From positions 1-16,126 of the forward strand of contig CBDUCN010000094.1 in NCBI GenBank assembly GCA_965365655.1: a stretch of DNA of 16,126 nt, written 5' to 3'. This document shows, one piece after another, positions 5,874 to 13,611 of this stretch. The number at the start of each line of letters is the position of its first letter. Positions within the stretch are counted from its first letter, which is position 1. A program made the position numbers and the translations under genes. Source of the DNA: JBFHNV01 sp965365655. Its GTDB lineage: Bacteria; Pseudomonadota; Gammaproteobacteria; HK1. The notes below the pieces were generated by a model, which was not told the origin of the DNA, did no database searches, and saw nothing but the letters and a program-made list of their open reading frames with translations.

Positions 5874-7559
5874 ATGCCTTCCGTGATCGACAGCGTGCTC
5901 GCCGCCACCCAGGCGGTGGCCGACCCGTACACCCTGTTCCTGATGGCGATAGGCGTGGCCGCCGGCCTCATCGCCGGCGCCATTCCGGGCTTCACCATCA
6001 CGATGGCCGTCGTGCTCACCCTGCCCTTCACCTTCGGCATGGACGCGGTGCGCGGCCTCGCGACGATGATCGGCGTGTTCGTCGGCGGCCTGTCGGGCGG
6101 CCTCATGGCGGGCATCCTCACCGGCATCCCCGGCACACCGTCCTCGGTGGCGACCACCTTCGACGGCTTCCCGATGGCGCGCGGGGGGCGCCCCGGCCTC
6201 GCGCTCGGTCTCGGCGTGTGGTCGTCGTTCTTCGGCGGCATCATCAGCGCCATCTTCCTGATGAGCCTCGCGCCGCGGCTCGCCGCGATCGGCCTCGAGT
6301 TCGGGCCGTGGGACTACTTCTCGCTGGTGGTCTTCGCGCTGTCCATCGTCGCCAGCCTGTCCGGCGACAACCTGATGAAGGGCGTGATCGCGGGCATCCT
6401 CGGGCTCGCGATCGCGGCGCTGGGCGAGGACGAGACCAGCGGGCTCGCGCGCTTCACCTTCGGCGTCGAGGTCCTGGAGCAGGGCTTCGACTTCCTGCCG
6501 GTGCTGGTGGGCCTGTTCGCGTTCAGCCAGCTGCTGTCCGACGTGCGCGACCGCGACAAGGCGACCCGCGCGATGGTGGTGGACACCGGAGGGCCCGTGC
6601 GCATCGAGCACCTGCAGGCGATCAAGACGATCTTCGTGCACAAGGTGACGCTGGTGCGCTCGTCGCTGATCGGCGTGTTCACCGGCATCCTGCCCGGCGC
6701 CGGCGGCACCATCGCGAACATCCTCGCCTACGACCAGACCAAGAAGGCGTCGAAGACGCCGGAGCGCTTCGGCACCGGCGTCCCGGAGGGAATCATCGCT
6801 CCCGAGTCGTCGAACAACGCGGTCGAGGGCGGCGCGCTGATCACGATGATGGCGCTCGGGATCCCGGGCGACGTGGTCACCGCCGTGATGCTGGGCGCGC
6901 TGCTGATCCACAACATCGCGCCCAGCCCGACGTTCATCATCACCGAGCCGGTGCTGGCCTACAGCATCATGGTGTCGTTCTTCCTGTCGCTGTTCGTCAT
7001 GGTGGCGCTGCAGGCGGTGTGCCTGCGGGTGTTCGTGCTGGTCACGAAGGTGCCGATGTACCGGGTCGCCGCGGTCATCCTGGCCTTCTGCGCGATCGGC
7101 GTGTTCTCGCTCAACAACATCGTGTTCGACCTGTGGGTGCTGTTCGGCTTCGGCGTGCTGGGCTACGCGATGCGCACGTACGGCTTCCCGCTGGCGCCGA
7201 TGATCCTGGGCGTCGTGCTCGGCGACAACGCGGAGATCAACCTGATCCGCGCGCTGGCCGCGGACGACGACTGGACGCTGTTCTTCAGCCGGCCGTGGTC
7301 GCTGTTCTTCCTCATCGTCGCCGCGTTCTCCGTGATCTTCCCGTGGTACCAGGCGGCGCAGACCCGCGCCCGCTGGACGCTGTTCTACCTGCCGGCGGTC
7401 GCGGTCTCGCTGTCGGTGCCGCTGTTCATGATGGGCGGCGCGGTGCGCCCGGGGGTGGGCGGCGCGCTGCTCGCGCTGGCCGCGTGGATGCTGTTCCGGC
7501 GCTGGCGCCGCGGCTGGGCGTTGCCCGAGAAGGCGGCGCCGGCGCTTCGCGAGGGCTGA
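5874..7559 (+). CDS. tctA: Tripartite tricarboxylate transporter large membrane subunit (TctA)
   Basis: 561 residues. Family signatures are intact: GAIPGFTITMA (35-45), GIPGTPSSVATTFDGFP (84-100), GILPGAGGTIANILAYD (271-287), APESSNNAVEGGALIT (309-324) and GIPGD (330-334 region). The two PG-containing repeats reflect the known internal duplication that forms the transport core. It is a cation-coupled inner-membrane permease working with TctB and TctC. The ATG at 5874 has GGGGAGA about 9 nt upstream and follows tctB by 17 nt, so translation is likely coupled. The usual family end is near SRPWSLFFLIVAAFSVIFPWYQ (about 472-493); here about 65 extra residues follow, with two more hydrophobic segments (about 502-520 and 527-541) and a basic tail. 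It converges on ybaK. Confidence 0.95.
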   Translation: MPSVIDSVLAATQAVADPYTLFLMAIGVAAGLIAGAIPGFTITMAVVLTLPFTFGMDAVRGLATMIGVFVGGLSGGLMAGILTGIPGTPSSVATTFDGFPMARGGRPGLALGLGVWSSFFGGIISAIFLMSLAPRLAAIGLEFGPWDYFSLVVFALSIVASLSGDNLMKGVIAGILGLAIAALGEDETSGLARFTFGVEVLEQGFDFLPVLVGLFAFSQLLSDVRDRDKATRAMVVDTGGPVRIEHLQAIKTIFVHKVTLVRSSLIGVFTGILPGAGGTIANILAYDQTKKASKTPERFGTGVPEGIIAPESSNNAVEGGALITMMALGIPGDVVTAVMLGALLIHNIAPSPTFIITEPVLAYSIMVSFFLSLFVMVALQAVCLRVFVLVTKVPMYRVAAVILAFCAIGVFSLNNIVFDLWVLFGFGVLGYAMRTYGFPLAPMILGVVLGDNAEINLIRALAADDDWTLFFSRPWSLFFLIVAAFSVIFPWYQAAQTRARWTLFYLPAVAVSLSVPLFMMGGAVRPGVGGALLALAAWMLFRRWRRGWALPEKAAPALREG

Positions 7560-7579
7560 TCGGGGGACCCGTTTCCCCG

Positions 7580-7598
7580 CGCCGCCTGCGTCGCGGCG
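7580..7598. terminator. Weak hairpin between convergent tctA and ybaK
   Basis: CGCCGC (7580-7585) pairs with GCGGCG (7593-7598) around a 7-nt loop in the 42-bp gap between the two converging stop codons. There is no T-tract on either side, so this is at most a weak, possibly Rho-assisted, bidirectional stop. Confidence 0.3.
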
Positions 7599-7601
7599 TC
7601 T

Positions 7602-8072
7602 TCAGCGCGACGCGATCGCCGCCGCCTTCGCCGCCGCCGCGCGCAGCAGGTCCGCCGGCGCGATCGCGATCTCGAGGCCGCGCCGCCCGCCGCTCACGTG
7701 CACCGTCTCCAGCGCGTTCACGCTGTCGTCCACGAAGGTGCGCAGGCGCTTCTTCTGCCCGAAGGGGCTGATCCCGCCGCGCACGTAGCCGGTGCTGCGC
7801 TCCGCGGCCGCCGGGTCCGCCATCTGCGCGCGCTTGCCGCCCGCCGCCTTCGCGAGCGCCTTGAGGTTCAGCATCGCGTCCACCGGCACGATGGCGACCA
7901 CCAGCTCGCGCCCGTCCAGCTCCGCGAGCAGGGTCTTGAATACGCTCGCCGCGTCGATGCCCAGCGCCTCGGCGGCCTCGAGCCCGTAGGAGGTCGCGCG
8001 CGGATCGTGTGCGTACTCGCGGACCTCGAACGGGATCCTGGCGCGCTGCAGGGCTTTCACGGCCGGGGTCAT
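7602..8072 (-). CDS. ybaK: YbaK/EbsC-type Cys-tRNA(Pro) deacylase
   Basis: 156 residues, the normal length for this single-domain editing protein. Lys46 in VFKTLL matches the essential lysine of YbaK, and the downstream signature GGISPFGQKKRLRTFVDDS (99-117) is the family GG-SP loop. It trans-edits mischarged Cys-tRNA(Pro) in the cytoplasm, often with ProRS. The ATG at 8072 starts the recognisable MTPAVKALQRARIPFE. It lies 20 nt downstream of the sthA stop on the same strand, so the two genes are probably co-transcribed, although no functional link is known. Confidence 0.93.
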   Translation of the reverse strand: MTPAVKALQRARIPFEVREYAHDPRATSYGLEAAEALGIDAASVFKTLLAELDGRELVVAIVPVDAMLNLKALAKAAGGKRAQMADPAAAERSTGYVRGGISPFGQKKRLRTFVDDSVNALETVHVSGGRRGLEIAIAPADLLRAAAAKAAAIASR

Positions 8073-8092
8073 CGCAACGCGGCGCGGCCCCG

Positions 8093-9484
<1,392 letters not shown>

Positions 9485-9819
9485 GGCGATCTCTCGGGCG
9501 GCGGGCCGGGGGGCGATGGTAACAACTGGCGCCGCGCGGCTCCGTCCCGCGGGGCCGCGGGCAGCGGTCTGCGCGGTGCGTGCCTGTGGCCCCCGGCGCC
9601 GCGGGCGGCGTGCAGCACCGTGAGCGCCTCCGGTCTGCGGGGCCGCGTCCACCGTGTCGGGCATGTGAACGCTCGCGGCCCGCGGTGCCCGGGCGCCTCC
9701 GGCCGTCGCCGCTGCGGGCGAGTGCGGATCCGGGTCGTTGCGAGCGTGTTACGCTCGCGCGCTCATCGGATCCGCCATCCGCCGCCCCGCGGCCGGCGCG
9801 GCGCGGCCGGCGCAGCGAC
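9485..9819. other. Divergent intergenic region sthA / 99-aa gene
   Basis: These 335 bp should carry promoters for both directions. No clear sigma70 pair is visible for sthA. The notable structure is the nested palindrome at 9724-9775. GTTACGCT-like sequence inside it could serve as a -10 for the plus-strand gene, but this is speculative. ORFs crossing this stretch have low-complexity composition and are not called. Confidence 0.5.
9724..9775. promoter_or_regulatory. Nested concentric palindrome (candidate operator)
   Basis: An outer pair GCGGATCCG (9724-9732) / CGGATCCGC (9767-9775) with exact 9-bp arms encloses an inner pair GCGAGCGT (9740-9747) / ACGCTCGC (9751-9758) with exact 8-bp arms. 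Their centres differ by only half a base. It lies 45 bp before the ATG of the 99-aa gene, where a dimeric or tetrameric regulator, or an RNA leader hairpin, would act. Function is inferred from symmetry and position only. Confidence 0.45.
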
Positions 9820-10119
9820 ATGACCCTGGACGAGTTCGAGCGTTCCGCGACCCGCCCCGGCGCCCCGCCCGCGCTGCCGCCGCCGCTGCTCGCGCTGTGG
9901 CACGACGCGTGCGGCGACTGGGACGCCGCGCACCGCGCGGTGCAGGGCGAGCCGGGGGAGGACGCCGCGTGGGTGCACGCGTACCTGCACCGCAAGGAGG
10001 GCGACGCGTCGAACGCCGGCTACTGGTACCGGCGCGCCGGTCGGGCGCCCGCGGGCGGCGCGCTGGCGCAGGAATGGCGGTCCATCGCCGCCGCGCTGCT
10101 GGACGCGGCGCGTGGCTAG
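9820..10119 (+). CDS. Conserved uncharacterised protein (~100 aa, 'AWVHAYLHRKEGD' type)
   Basis: 99 residues. The start MTLDEFE, the centre LLALWHDACGDWDAAHRAVQ and the block AWVHAYLHRKEGDASNAGYWYRRAGR look like a conserved family of unknown function that I recall from proteobacteria. The block has an aromatic- and histidine-rich helix-turn-helix shape with Sel1/TPR flavour (EGD..NA.YWYRRAGR). There is no signal peptide or membrane segment, so it is probably cytoplasmic. The ATG at 9820 is chosen because it opens the recognisable sequence; no strong Shine-Dalgarno precedes it. It is divergent from sthA and 207 bp upstream of the Sel1-repeat gene. No function can be given. Confidence 0.75.
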   Translation: MTLDEFERSATRPGAPPALPPPLLALWHDACGDWDAAHRAVQGEPGEDAAWVHAYLHRKEGDASNAGYWYRRAGRAPAGGALAQEWRSIAAALLDAARG

Positions 10120-10326
10120 CACGCCGCTCCCGGACGTCGAAGGCGCGCCGCCCTTGGCCGCAGCTCCGCGCACGCGTCGCCGGCGCAGGCCCCGGGAGGC
10201 GACGGACGTGCGGCCCCGGCGCACGGATCGCGCACGCGCGGCATCCGGCGCCCGCCCGGTGCAGGCGCCGCAACGAAGTCGAAGATGCCGCACGACACGC
10301 AAGAGCAGATGAGAAGAGGCACGACC

Positions 10327-10890
10327 ATGCTGCACGGACGAGCACCCGTCACCGTCACCACCGCCGCACGCGCCGCGATCGCCGTGCTGCTCGCGCTGAG
10401 CGCGCTCACGGTGCCGGCCGGCGCCGGCGACGACCGGCATGCGAGGGCCAAGGCGGCCTATGACGAGGCCCAGGCGTCGCGCGACGGCGAGCACCCGGGC
10501 TACGTCGAGGCGCACGCGATCTGGAAGGAGATGGCCGCCGAGGGCGACGCGCGTGCGGAGTACCACGTCGGCATCATGCACATGTTCGGTCTCGGCGATG
10601 CCGAGTTCGACCAGCAGGTGGGCATGGAGCACGTGCGCGCCGCGGCCGAGCGCGGCTACCCGGTCGCGCAGTCGTTCATGGGGCTGATGAGCGAGCGCGG
10701 CGACGGCACCGCCGCGCGCACCGGCGACGACGTCGCGCTCGAGTGGTGGCGCAAGGGCGCCGAGGGCGGTCACTGCACCGCGGTGCGGCGCATGAGCCGC
10801 GCGTACCGCAACGGCGAGCTGGGTCTGGAGGCCGACAGCGCGCAGGCCGACGAGTGGTCGGCGCGCGAGGACGGCTGTTTCAGGAACTGA
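10327..10890 (+). CDS. Secreted Sel1-repeat protein
   Basis: 187 residues. A signal peptide is likely at 1-33 (hydrophobic core AAIAVLLALSALTVPAGAG, cleavage near AGAG-DD). About four Sel1-like units follow: about 57-72 (GYVEAHAIWKEMAAEG), 73-110 (ARAEYHVGIMHMFGLG ... AAAERG), 111-148 (YPVAQSFMGLMSERGDG ... WRKGAEGG) and 149-183. Sel1 repeats are alpha/alpha solenoids for protein-protein contact. Cys150 and Cys184 are the only cysteines of the mature protein and could form a disulfide in the periplasm. The ATG at 10327 is preferred over those at 10285 and 10309 because AGAAGAGG ends 7 nt upstream and the signal peptide then starts normally. The binding partner is unknown. Confidence 0.82.
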   Translation: MLHGRAPVTVTTAARAAIAVLLALSALTVPAGAGDDRHARAKAAYDEAQASRDGEHPGYVEAHAIWKEMAAEGDARAEYHVGIMHMFGLGDAEFDQQVGMEHVRAAAERGYPVAQSFMGLMSERGDGTAARTGDDVALEWWRKGAEGGHCTAVRRMSRAYRNGELGLEADSAQADEWSAREDGCFRN

Positions 10891-10983
10891 CGCGGGCGGG
10901 CGCGCCGATCACCGTCGACAGGGTCGGGCCGCGGGCGCGGTCCGGGCCGTCGGCGCAGCGCGCGGCGCTCGATGAACGGATGG

Positions 10984-11002
10984 GCGGCGCCGCGGGCGCC
11001 GC
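10984..11002. promoter_or_regulatory. Hairpin in the leader of the dehydratase gene
   Basis: GCGGCGCC (10984-10991) and GGCGCCGC (10995-11002) form an exact 8-bp stem with a GCG loop, ending 30 nt before the ilvD-family ATG and 94 nt after the Sel1 gene stop. It has no T-tract. It could end the Sel1 transcript with Rho or lie in the dehydratase leader. In sequence this GC-rich, short palindromes also arise by chance. Confidence 0.3.
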
Positions 11003-11032
11003 GCGGCGAACGGCTGACGAGGACACGCGACG

Positions 11033-12745
11033 ATGAGCGATCGCAAGACGGGCATGCGCAAGGGGCTGACGCGCTACGGCGACGAGGGATTCTCGCTGTA
11101 CCTGCGCAAGTCCTTCATCAAGGCCATGGGCTACACCGACGACGCGCTGGAGCGGCCGATCGTCGGCATCACCAACACCTACAGCGGCTACAACGCGTGT
11201 CACGGCAACGTGCCGGACCTGGTGGAGGCCATCAAGCGCGGCGTGATGCTCGCAGGCGGCCTGCCCATCGACTTCCCGACCATCTCCATCCACGAGTCGT
11301 TCTCGTACCCGACGTCGATGTTCATGCGCAACCTGATGAGCATGGACGTGGAGGAGATGGTGCGCGCGCAGCCGATGGACGCGGTGGTGCTGGTGGGCGG
11401 CTGCGACAAGACGGTGCCGGCGCTGCTGATGGGCGCGGCCAGCGCCGGGGTGCCGGCGATCGTCGAGGTCACGGGGCCGATGTCCACCGGCAGCCATCGC
11501 GGCGAGCGCCTCGGCGCGTGCACCGACTGCCGGAGGCTGTGGGGAAGGCACCGCGCCGGCGAGATCGACGCCGCCGAGATCGACCAGATCACCGATCAGC
11601 TCGTGCCGTCCACCGGCACCTGCTGCGTGATGGGCACGGCGAGCACGATGGCGCTGGTCACCGAGGCCTTCGGCATGATGCTGCCGGGCGGCGCCGCGAT
11701 CCCGGCGACCGTGGCCGATCGCCGGCGCCACGCCGAGCGCACCGGGGAGCGCGCGGTGGGCCTCGCGAAGGAAGGGCTGACGCCGGCCGACATCATGACG
11801 CCCGACGCGCTGGAGAACGCGCTCAGGGTGCTGCAGGCGACCGGCGGCTCCACCAACGGGCTGGTGCACCTCGCGGCGGTGGCCGGGCGCCTGGGCCACG
11901 ACCTGGACCTCGAGCGCTTCGACGCCATCGGCCGCGAGACGCCGGTGCTGGTGGATCTGAAGCCGTCCGGGCAGCACTACATGGAGGACCTGTACAAGGC
12001 CGGCGGCCTCGCGCCGGTGCTGCGCGAGCTGCGCGGACAGCTGCACCTCGGCTGCCGCACCGTGACCGGGCGCACGCTGGGCGAGGACATCGACGCCGCG
12101 CCCGCGCCGTGGCCGCAGGCCGTCGTGCGCACGCGCGACGCTCCCGTCAGCGCGGAAGGCGGCATGGCGGTGCTGCGCGGCAGCCTCGCTCCGGACAGCG
12201 CGGTGATCAAGCAGTCGGCCGCGGACCCGCGGCTGCTGCAGCACGAGGGCCGCGCGGTGGTGTTCGAGGACATGGAGGACCTCGCCGCGCGCATCGACCG
12301 TGACGACCTGGACGTGACCCCCGACGACGTGCTGGTGATGCGCAACGCCGGGCCGATCGGCGCGCCGGGCATGCCCGAGTCCGGCTACCTGCCGATCCCG
12401 CGCAAGCTCGCGCGCCAGGGCGTGAAGGACATGGTGCGCATCTCCGACGCGCGCATGAGCGGCACCGCGTTCGGCACCATCGTGCTGCACGTGAGCCCGG
12501 AGAGCGCCGCCGGCGGGCCGCTCGCGATCGTGCGCACCGGCGATCGCATCCGTCTCGACACCGCGGGCCGGCGCCTGGACCTGCTGCTGGACGACGACGA
12601 GATCGCGCGCCGCCTCGCCGCGTGGACCCCGCCGGCGCCGCATCCGGGCTCGGATCGCGGCTACGCGCGCCTGTACCGCGAGCACGTCACCCAGGCTCCG
12701 AGCGGCTGCGACTTCGACTTCCTGCGCATGCCCGGCGGGGACTGA
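11033..12745 (+). CDS. IlvD/Edd family dehydratase, sugar-acid (L-arabonate-like) type
   Basis: 570 residues. Three cluster cysteines are in family positions: Cys56 in YNACHGN, Cys124 in GGCDKT and Cys197 in STGTCCVMGTASTM, with Lys126 of CDK as the carbamylated metal ligand. The C-terminal barrel has MRNAGPIGAPGMPE (436-449) and the catalytic serine loop ISDARMSGTAFGT (Ser476). The MRNAGP and MSGTAFGTIVLHVSPE forms and the HESFSYP stretch point to the pentonate/hexonate branch (L-arabonate, xylonate and similar) rather than biosynthetic IlvD. Such enzymes use a [2Fe-2S] cluster and Mg2+ to dehydrate aldonic acids to 2-keto-3-deoxy acids. The ATG at 11033 has GAGGA about 9 nt upstream. With the nearby transporter and SDR it could serve sugar-acid catabolism; the substrate is not fixed by sequence. 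Confidence 0.9.
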   Translation: MSDRKTGMRKGLTRYGDEGFSLYLRKSFIKAMGYTDDALERPIVGITNTYSGYNACHGNVPDLVEAIKRGVMLAGGLPIDFPTISIHESFSYPTSMFMRNLMSMDVEEMVRAQPMDAVVLVGGCDKTVPALLMGAASAGVPAIVEVTGPMSTGSHRGERLGACTDCRRLWGRHRAGEIDAAEIDQITDQLVPSTGTCCVMGTASTMALVTEAFGMMLPGGAAIPATVADRRRHAERTGERAVGLAKEGLTPADIMTPDALENALRVLQATGGSTNGLVHLAAVAGRLGHDLDLERFDAIGRETPVLVDLKPSGQHYMEDLYKAGGLAPVLRELRGQLHLGCRTVTGRTLGEDIDAAPAPWPQAVVRTRDAPVSAEGGMAVLRGSLAPDSAVIKQSAADPRLLQHEGRAVVFEDMEDLAARIDRDDLDVTPDDVLVMRNAGPIGAPGMPESGYLPIPRKLARQGVKDMVRISDARMSGTAFGTIVLHVSPESAAGGPLAIVRTGDRIRLDTAGRRLDLLLDDDEIARRLAAWTPPAPHPGSDRGYARLYREHVTQAPSGCDFDFLRMPGGD

Positions 12746-12768
12746 CGCGCGAGCGATTCGCGGCACTG

Positions 12769-12784
12769 GGTGCGATTCCGCACC
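12769..12784 (+). terminator. Small hairpin after the dehydratase gene
   Basis: GGTGCG (12769-12774) pairs exactly with CGCACC (12779-12784) across an ATTC loop, 23 nt after the stop of the dehydratase gene and ahead of the 43-aa gene. There is no T-tract. It may only slow transcription or stabilise the upstream mRNA; weak evidence. Confidence 0.25.
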
Positions 12785-12845
12785 GCCCGCGCCGTCCGGG
12801 TGGTGGACCATCTCCGGCACGCCGAGAAGCGACAGGAGATCGACC

Positions 12846-12977
12846 ATGAGCGCGGAAGTCCACCCATCGACGCATTTCCGGGAGCGGTCCGAGCACGAGC
12901 CGCGCGTGACCTGGCTGGACGTCGGCTGTGCCTGGCTGGCGGTCGTCGTGCTGGGGGTGCTGGGCCTGATGCTCTGA
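12846..12977 (+). CDS. 43-aa single-pass membrane peptide
   Basis: The sequence starts MSAEVHPSTHFRERSEHEPR, continues VTWLDVGCAWLA and ends VVVLGVLGLML. The first 20 residues are charged and polar; residues 23-43 form one strongly hydrophobic helix that runs to the C-terminus, so it should be a tail-anchored or N-in inner-membrane peptide. The ATG at 12846 is preceded by ACAGGAGA (12833-12840), a good Shine-Dalgarno 5-6 nt away. It lies 100 bp after the dehydratase gene on the same strand and is followed by a GCG-loop hairpin at 13010-13030. No family is recognised. The call rests on the ribosome-binding site and the clean membrane-peptide pattern. Confidence 0.6.
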   Translation: MSAEVHPSTHFRERSEHEPRVTWLDVGCAWLAVVVLGVLGLML

Positions 12978-13009
12978 CGCGCGGTGCGCCCGGCGTGCCC
13001 GGTGAGCGG

Positions 13010-13030
13010 GCCGCAGACGCGGTCTGCGGC
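13010..13030. repeat. GCG-loop hairpin, copy 1 (REP-like / terminator)
   Basis: GCCGCAGAC (13010-13018) and GTCTGCGGC (13022-13030) form a perfect 9-bp stem around GCG. The same structure, with one compensated base-pair change, recurs at 13480-13500. It lies between the convergent 43-aa gene and the 106-aa gene, where it may terminate either, although no T-tract is present. Confidence 0.6.
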
Positions 13031-13074
13031 GCCGCGGGTCCGGGTTCACCGGTGCGGCGAATCGGGACGGCCGG

Positions 13075-13395
13075 TCAGCGCAGCCGCACCCGCTCCTCCA
13101 TCGCGACGATCGCGTCCAGCGGAATCCACGCGTCGAAGAACTCCTTGCCGCGCAGCTCGGTGAGGATCACCGCGTAATCGCCGACGTCCTTGACCTTGCC
13201 CGCGTAGCTGGCGCCGCCGTCGAGCACCAGCACCAGCGCCTTGTCCTTCGCCTTCGCGGCCGCGAGGATGTCCGCTGCGGTGTGCTGCGCGTTGAACAGC
13301 GGCACCGTGCGCGGGTCGTCGCCCTGGGCGCCCGCGATCCCGGGCCACGCGACGGCGAGCACCGCCGCGGCCAGCCATCCCGTCATCCTGGTCAT
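13075..13395 (-). CDS. Small secreted protein with a possible Sm-like/SH3-like barrel
   Basis: 106 residues. Signal peptide 1-23 (MTRMTGWLAAAVLAVAWPGIAGA, cleavage AGA before QGDDPR). The mature part has a short helix (AADILAAAKAKDK), then about five predicted strands: ALVLVLDGG, SYAGKVKDVG, YAVILTEL, EFFDAWIPL and AIVAMEERVRL. The order helix, V-L-DGG, G-KVKDVGDYAVI, IPLDAIVAMEER resembles small LSm/SH3-like barrels, in which a variable loop carries 'G-V...D..v.l' and the last strand carries 'I..I'. The family is not named with certainty. The ATG at 13395 has GGGAGG about 5 nt upstream. No cysteines are present in the mature protein. It is probably periplasmic; no function is known. Confidence 0.75.
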   Translation of the reverse strand: MTRMTGWLAAAVLAVAWPGIAGAQGDDPRTVPLFNAQHTAADILAAAKAKDKALVLVLDGGASYAGKVKDVGDYAVILTELRGKEFFDAWIPLDAIVAMEERVRLR

Positions 13396-13407
13396 CGTCG
13401 CCTCCCG

Positions 13408-13424
13408 CCGGCCGGTGCGGCCGG
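13408..13424 (-). promoter_or_regulatory. Leader hairpin next to the ribosome-binding site of the 106-aa gene
   Basis: CCGGCC (13408-13413) and GGCCGG (13419-13424) flank a 5-nt loop. On the minus strand the stem ends directly beside the GGGAGG Shine-Dalgarno of the 106-aa secreted protein, so it could modulate translation. Short GC palindromes are common here; weak. Confidence 0.25.
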
Positions 13425-13435
13425 TGTCGTAACAA

Positions 13436-13579
13436 CAGGCTGGTGAAACAGCGCGTCCTGCGCTCTTCCCCCTCGCTGCGCCGGAGACGCGGTCTCCGGC
13501 TGGCTCGAGACATCGAGCACTGATGTGCTCGATGCTTGCCGGCGCATCCGTGCACCGGACGCAGGCCGGCGAAAAACGG
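13436..13579. repeat. Compound hairpin cluster bounded by imperfect direct repeats
   Basis: The stretch is bounded by CAGGCTGGTGAAACAGCG (13436-13453) and CAGGCCGGCGAAAAACGG (13562-13579), which match at 13 of 18 positions in the same orientation. Between them are GCCGGAGAC-GCG-GTCTCCGGC (13480-13500), CATCGAGCAC-TGAT-GTGCTCGATG (13511-13534, perfect 10-bp stem) and a stem formed by GCCGGC at 13538-13543 with GCCGGC at 13565-13570, with inner pairing around TGCAC. On the minus strand the last stem is preceded, not followed, by the TTTTT run, so the cluster is not a simple terminator for the SDR gene. It looks like a REP/BIME- or MITE-type element between two minus-strand genes. Confidence 0.55.
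13480..13500. repeat. GCG-loop hairpin, copy 2
   Basis: GCCGGAGAC (13480-13488) and GTCTCCGGC (13492-13500) form a perfect 9-bp stem around GCG. It has the same length, loop and sequence as copy 1 at 13010-13030 except for one base pair, C-G there and G-C here, changed on both sides. The two copies flank the 106-aa secreted-protein gene. Confidence 0.6.
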
Positions 13580-13611
13580 AGTTCTCGACCAGCCCGCTGA
13601 CCGGTTGCCCG

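Noticed and set aside
10285..10326. Earlier starts of the Sel1-repeat protein
   Set aside because: They would place polar residues before the signal peptide and would use the ribosome-binding site of the 10327 start as coding sequence.
10880..12847. 655-codon minus-strand frame opposite the dehydratase
   Set aside because: Histidine/arginine/alanine-rich shadow without motifs; the plus strand has all iron-sulfur cysteines.
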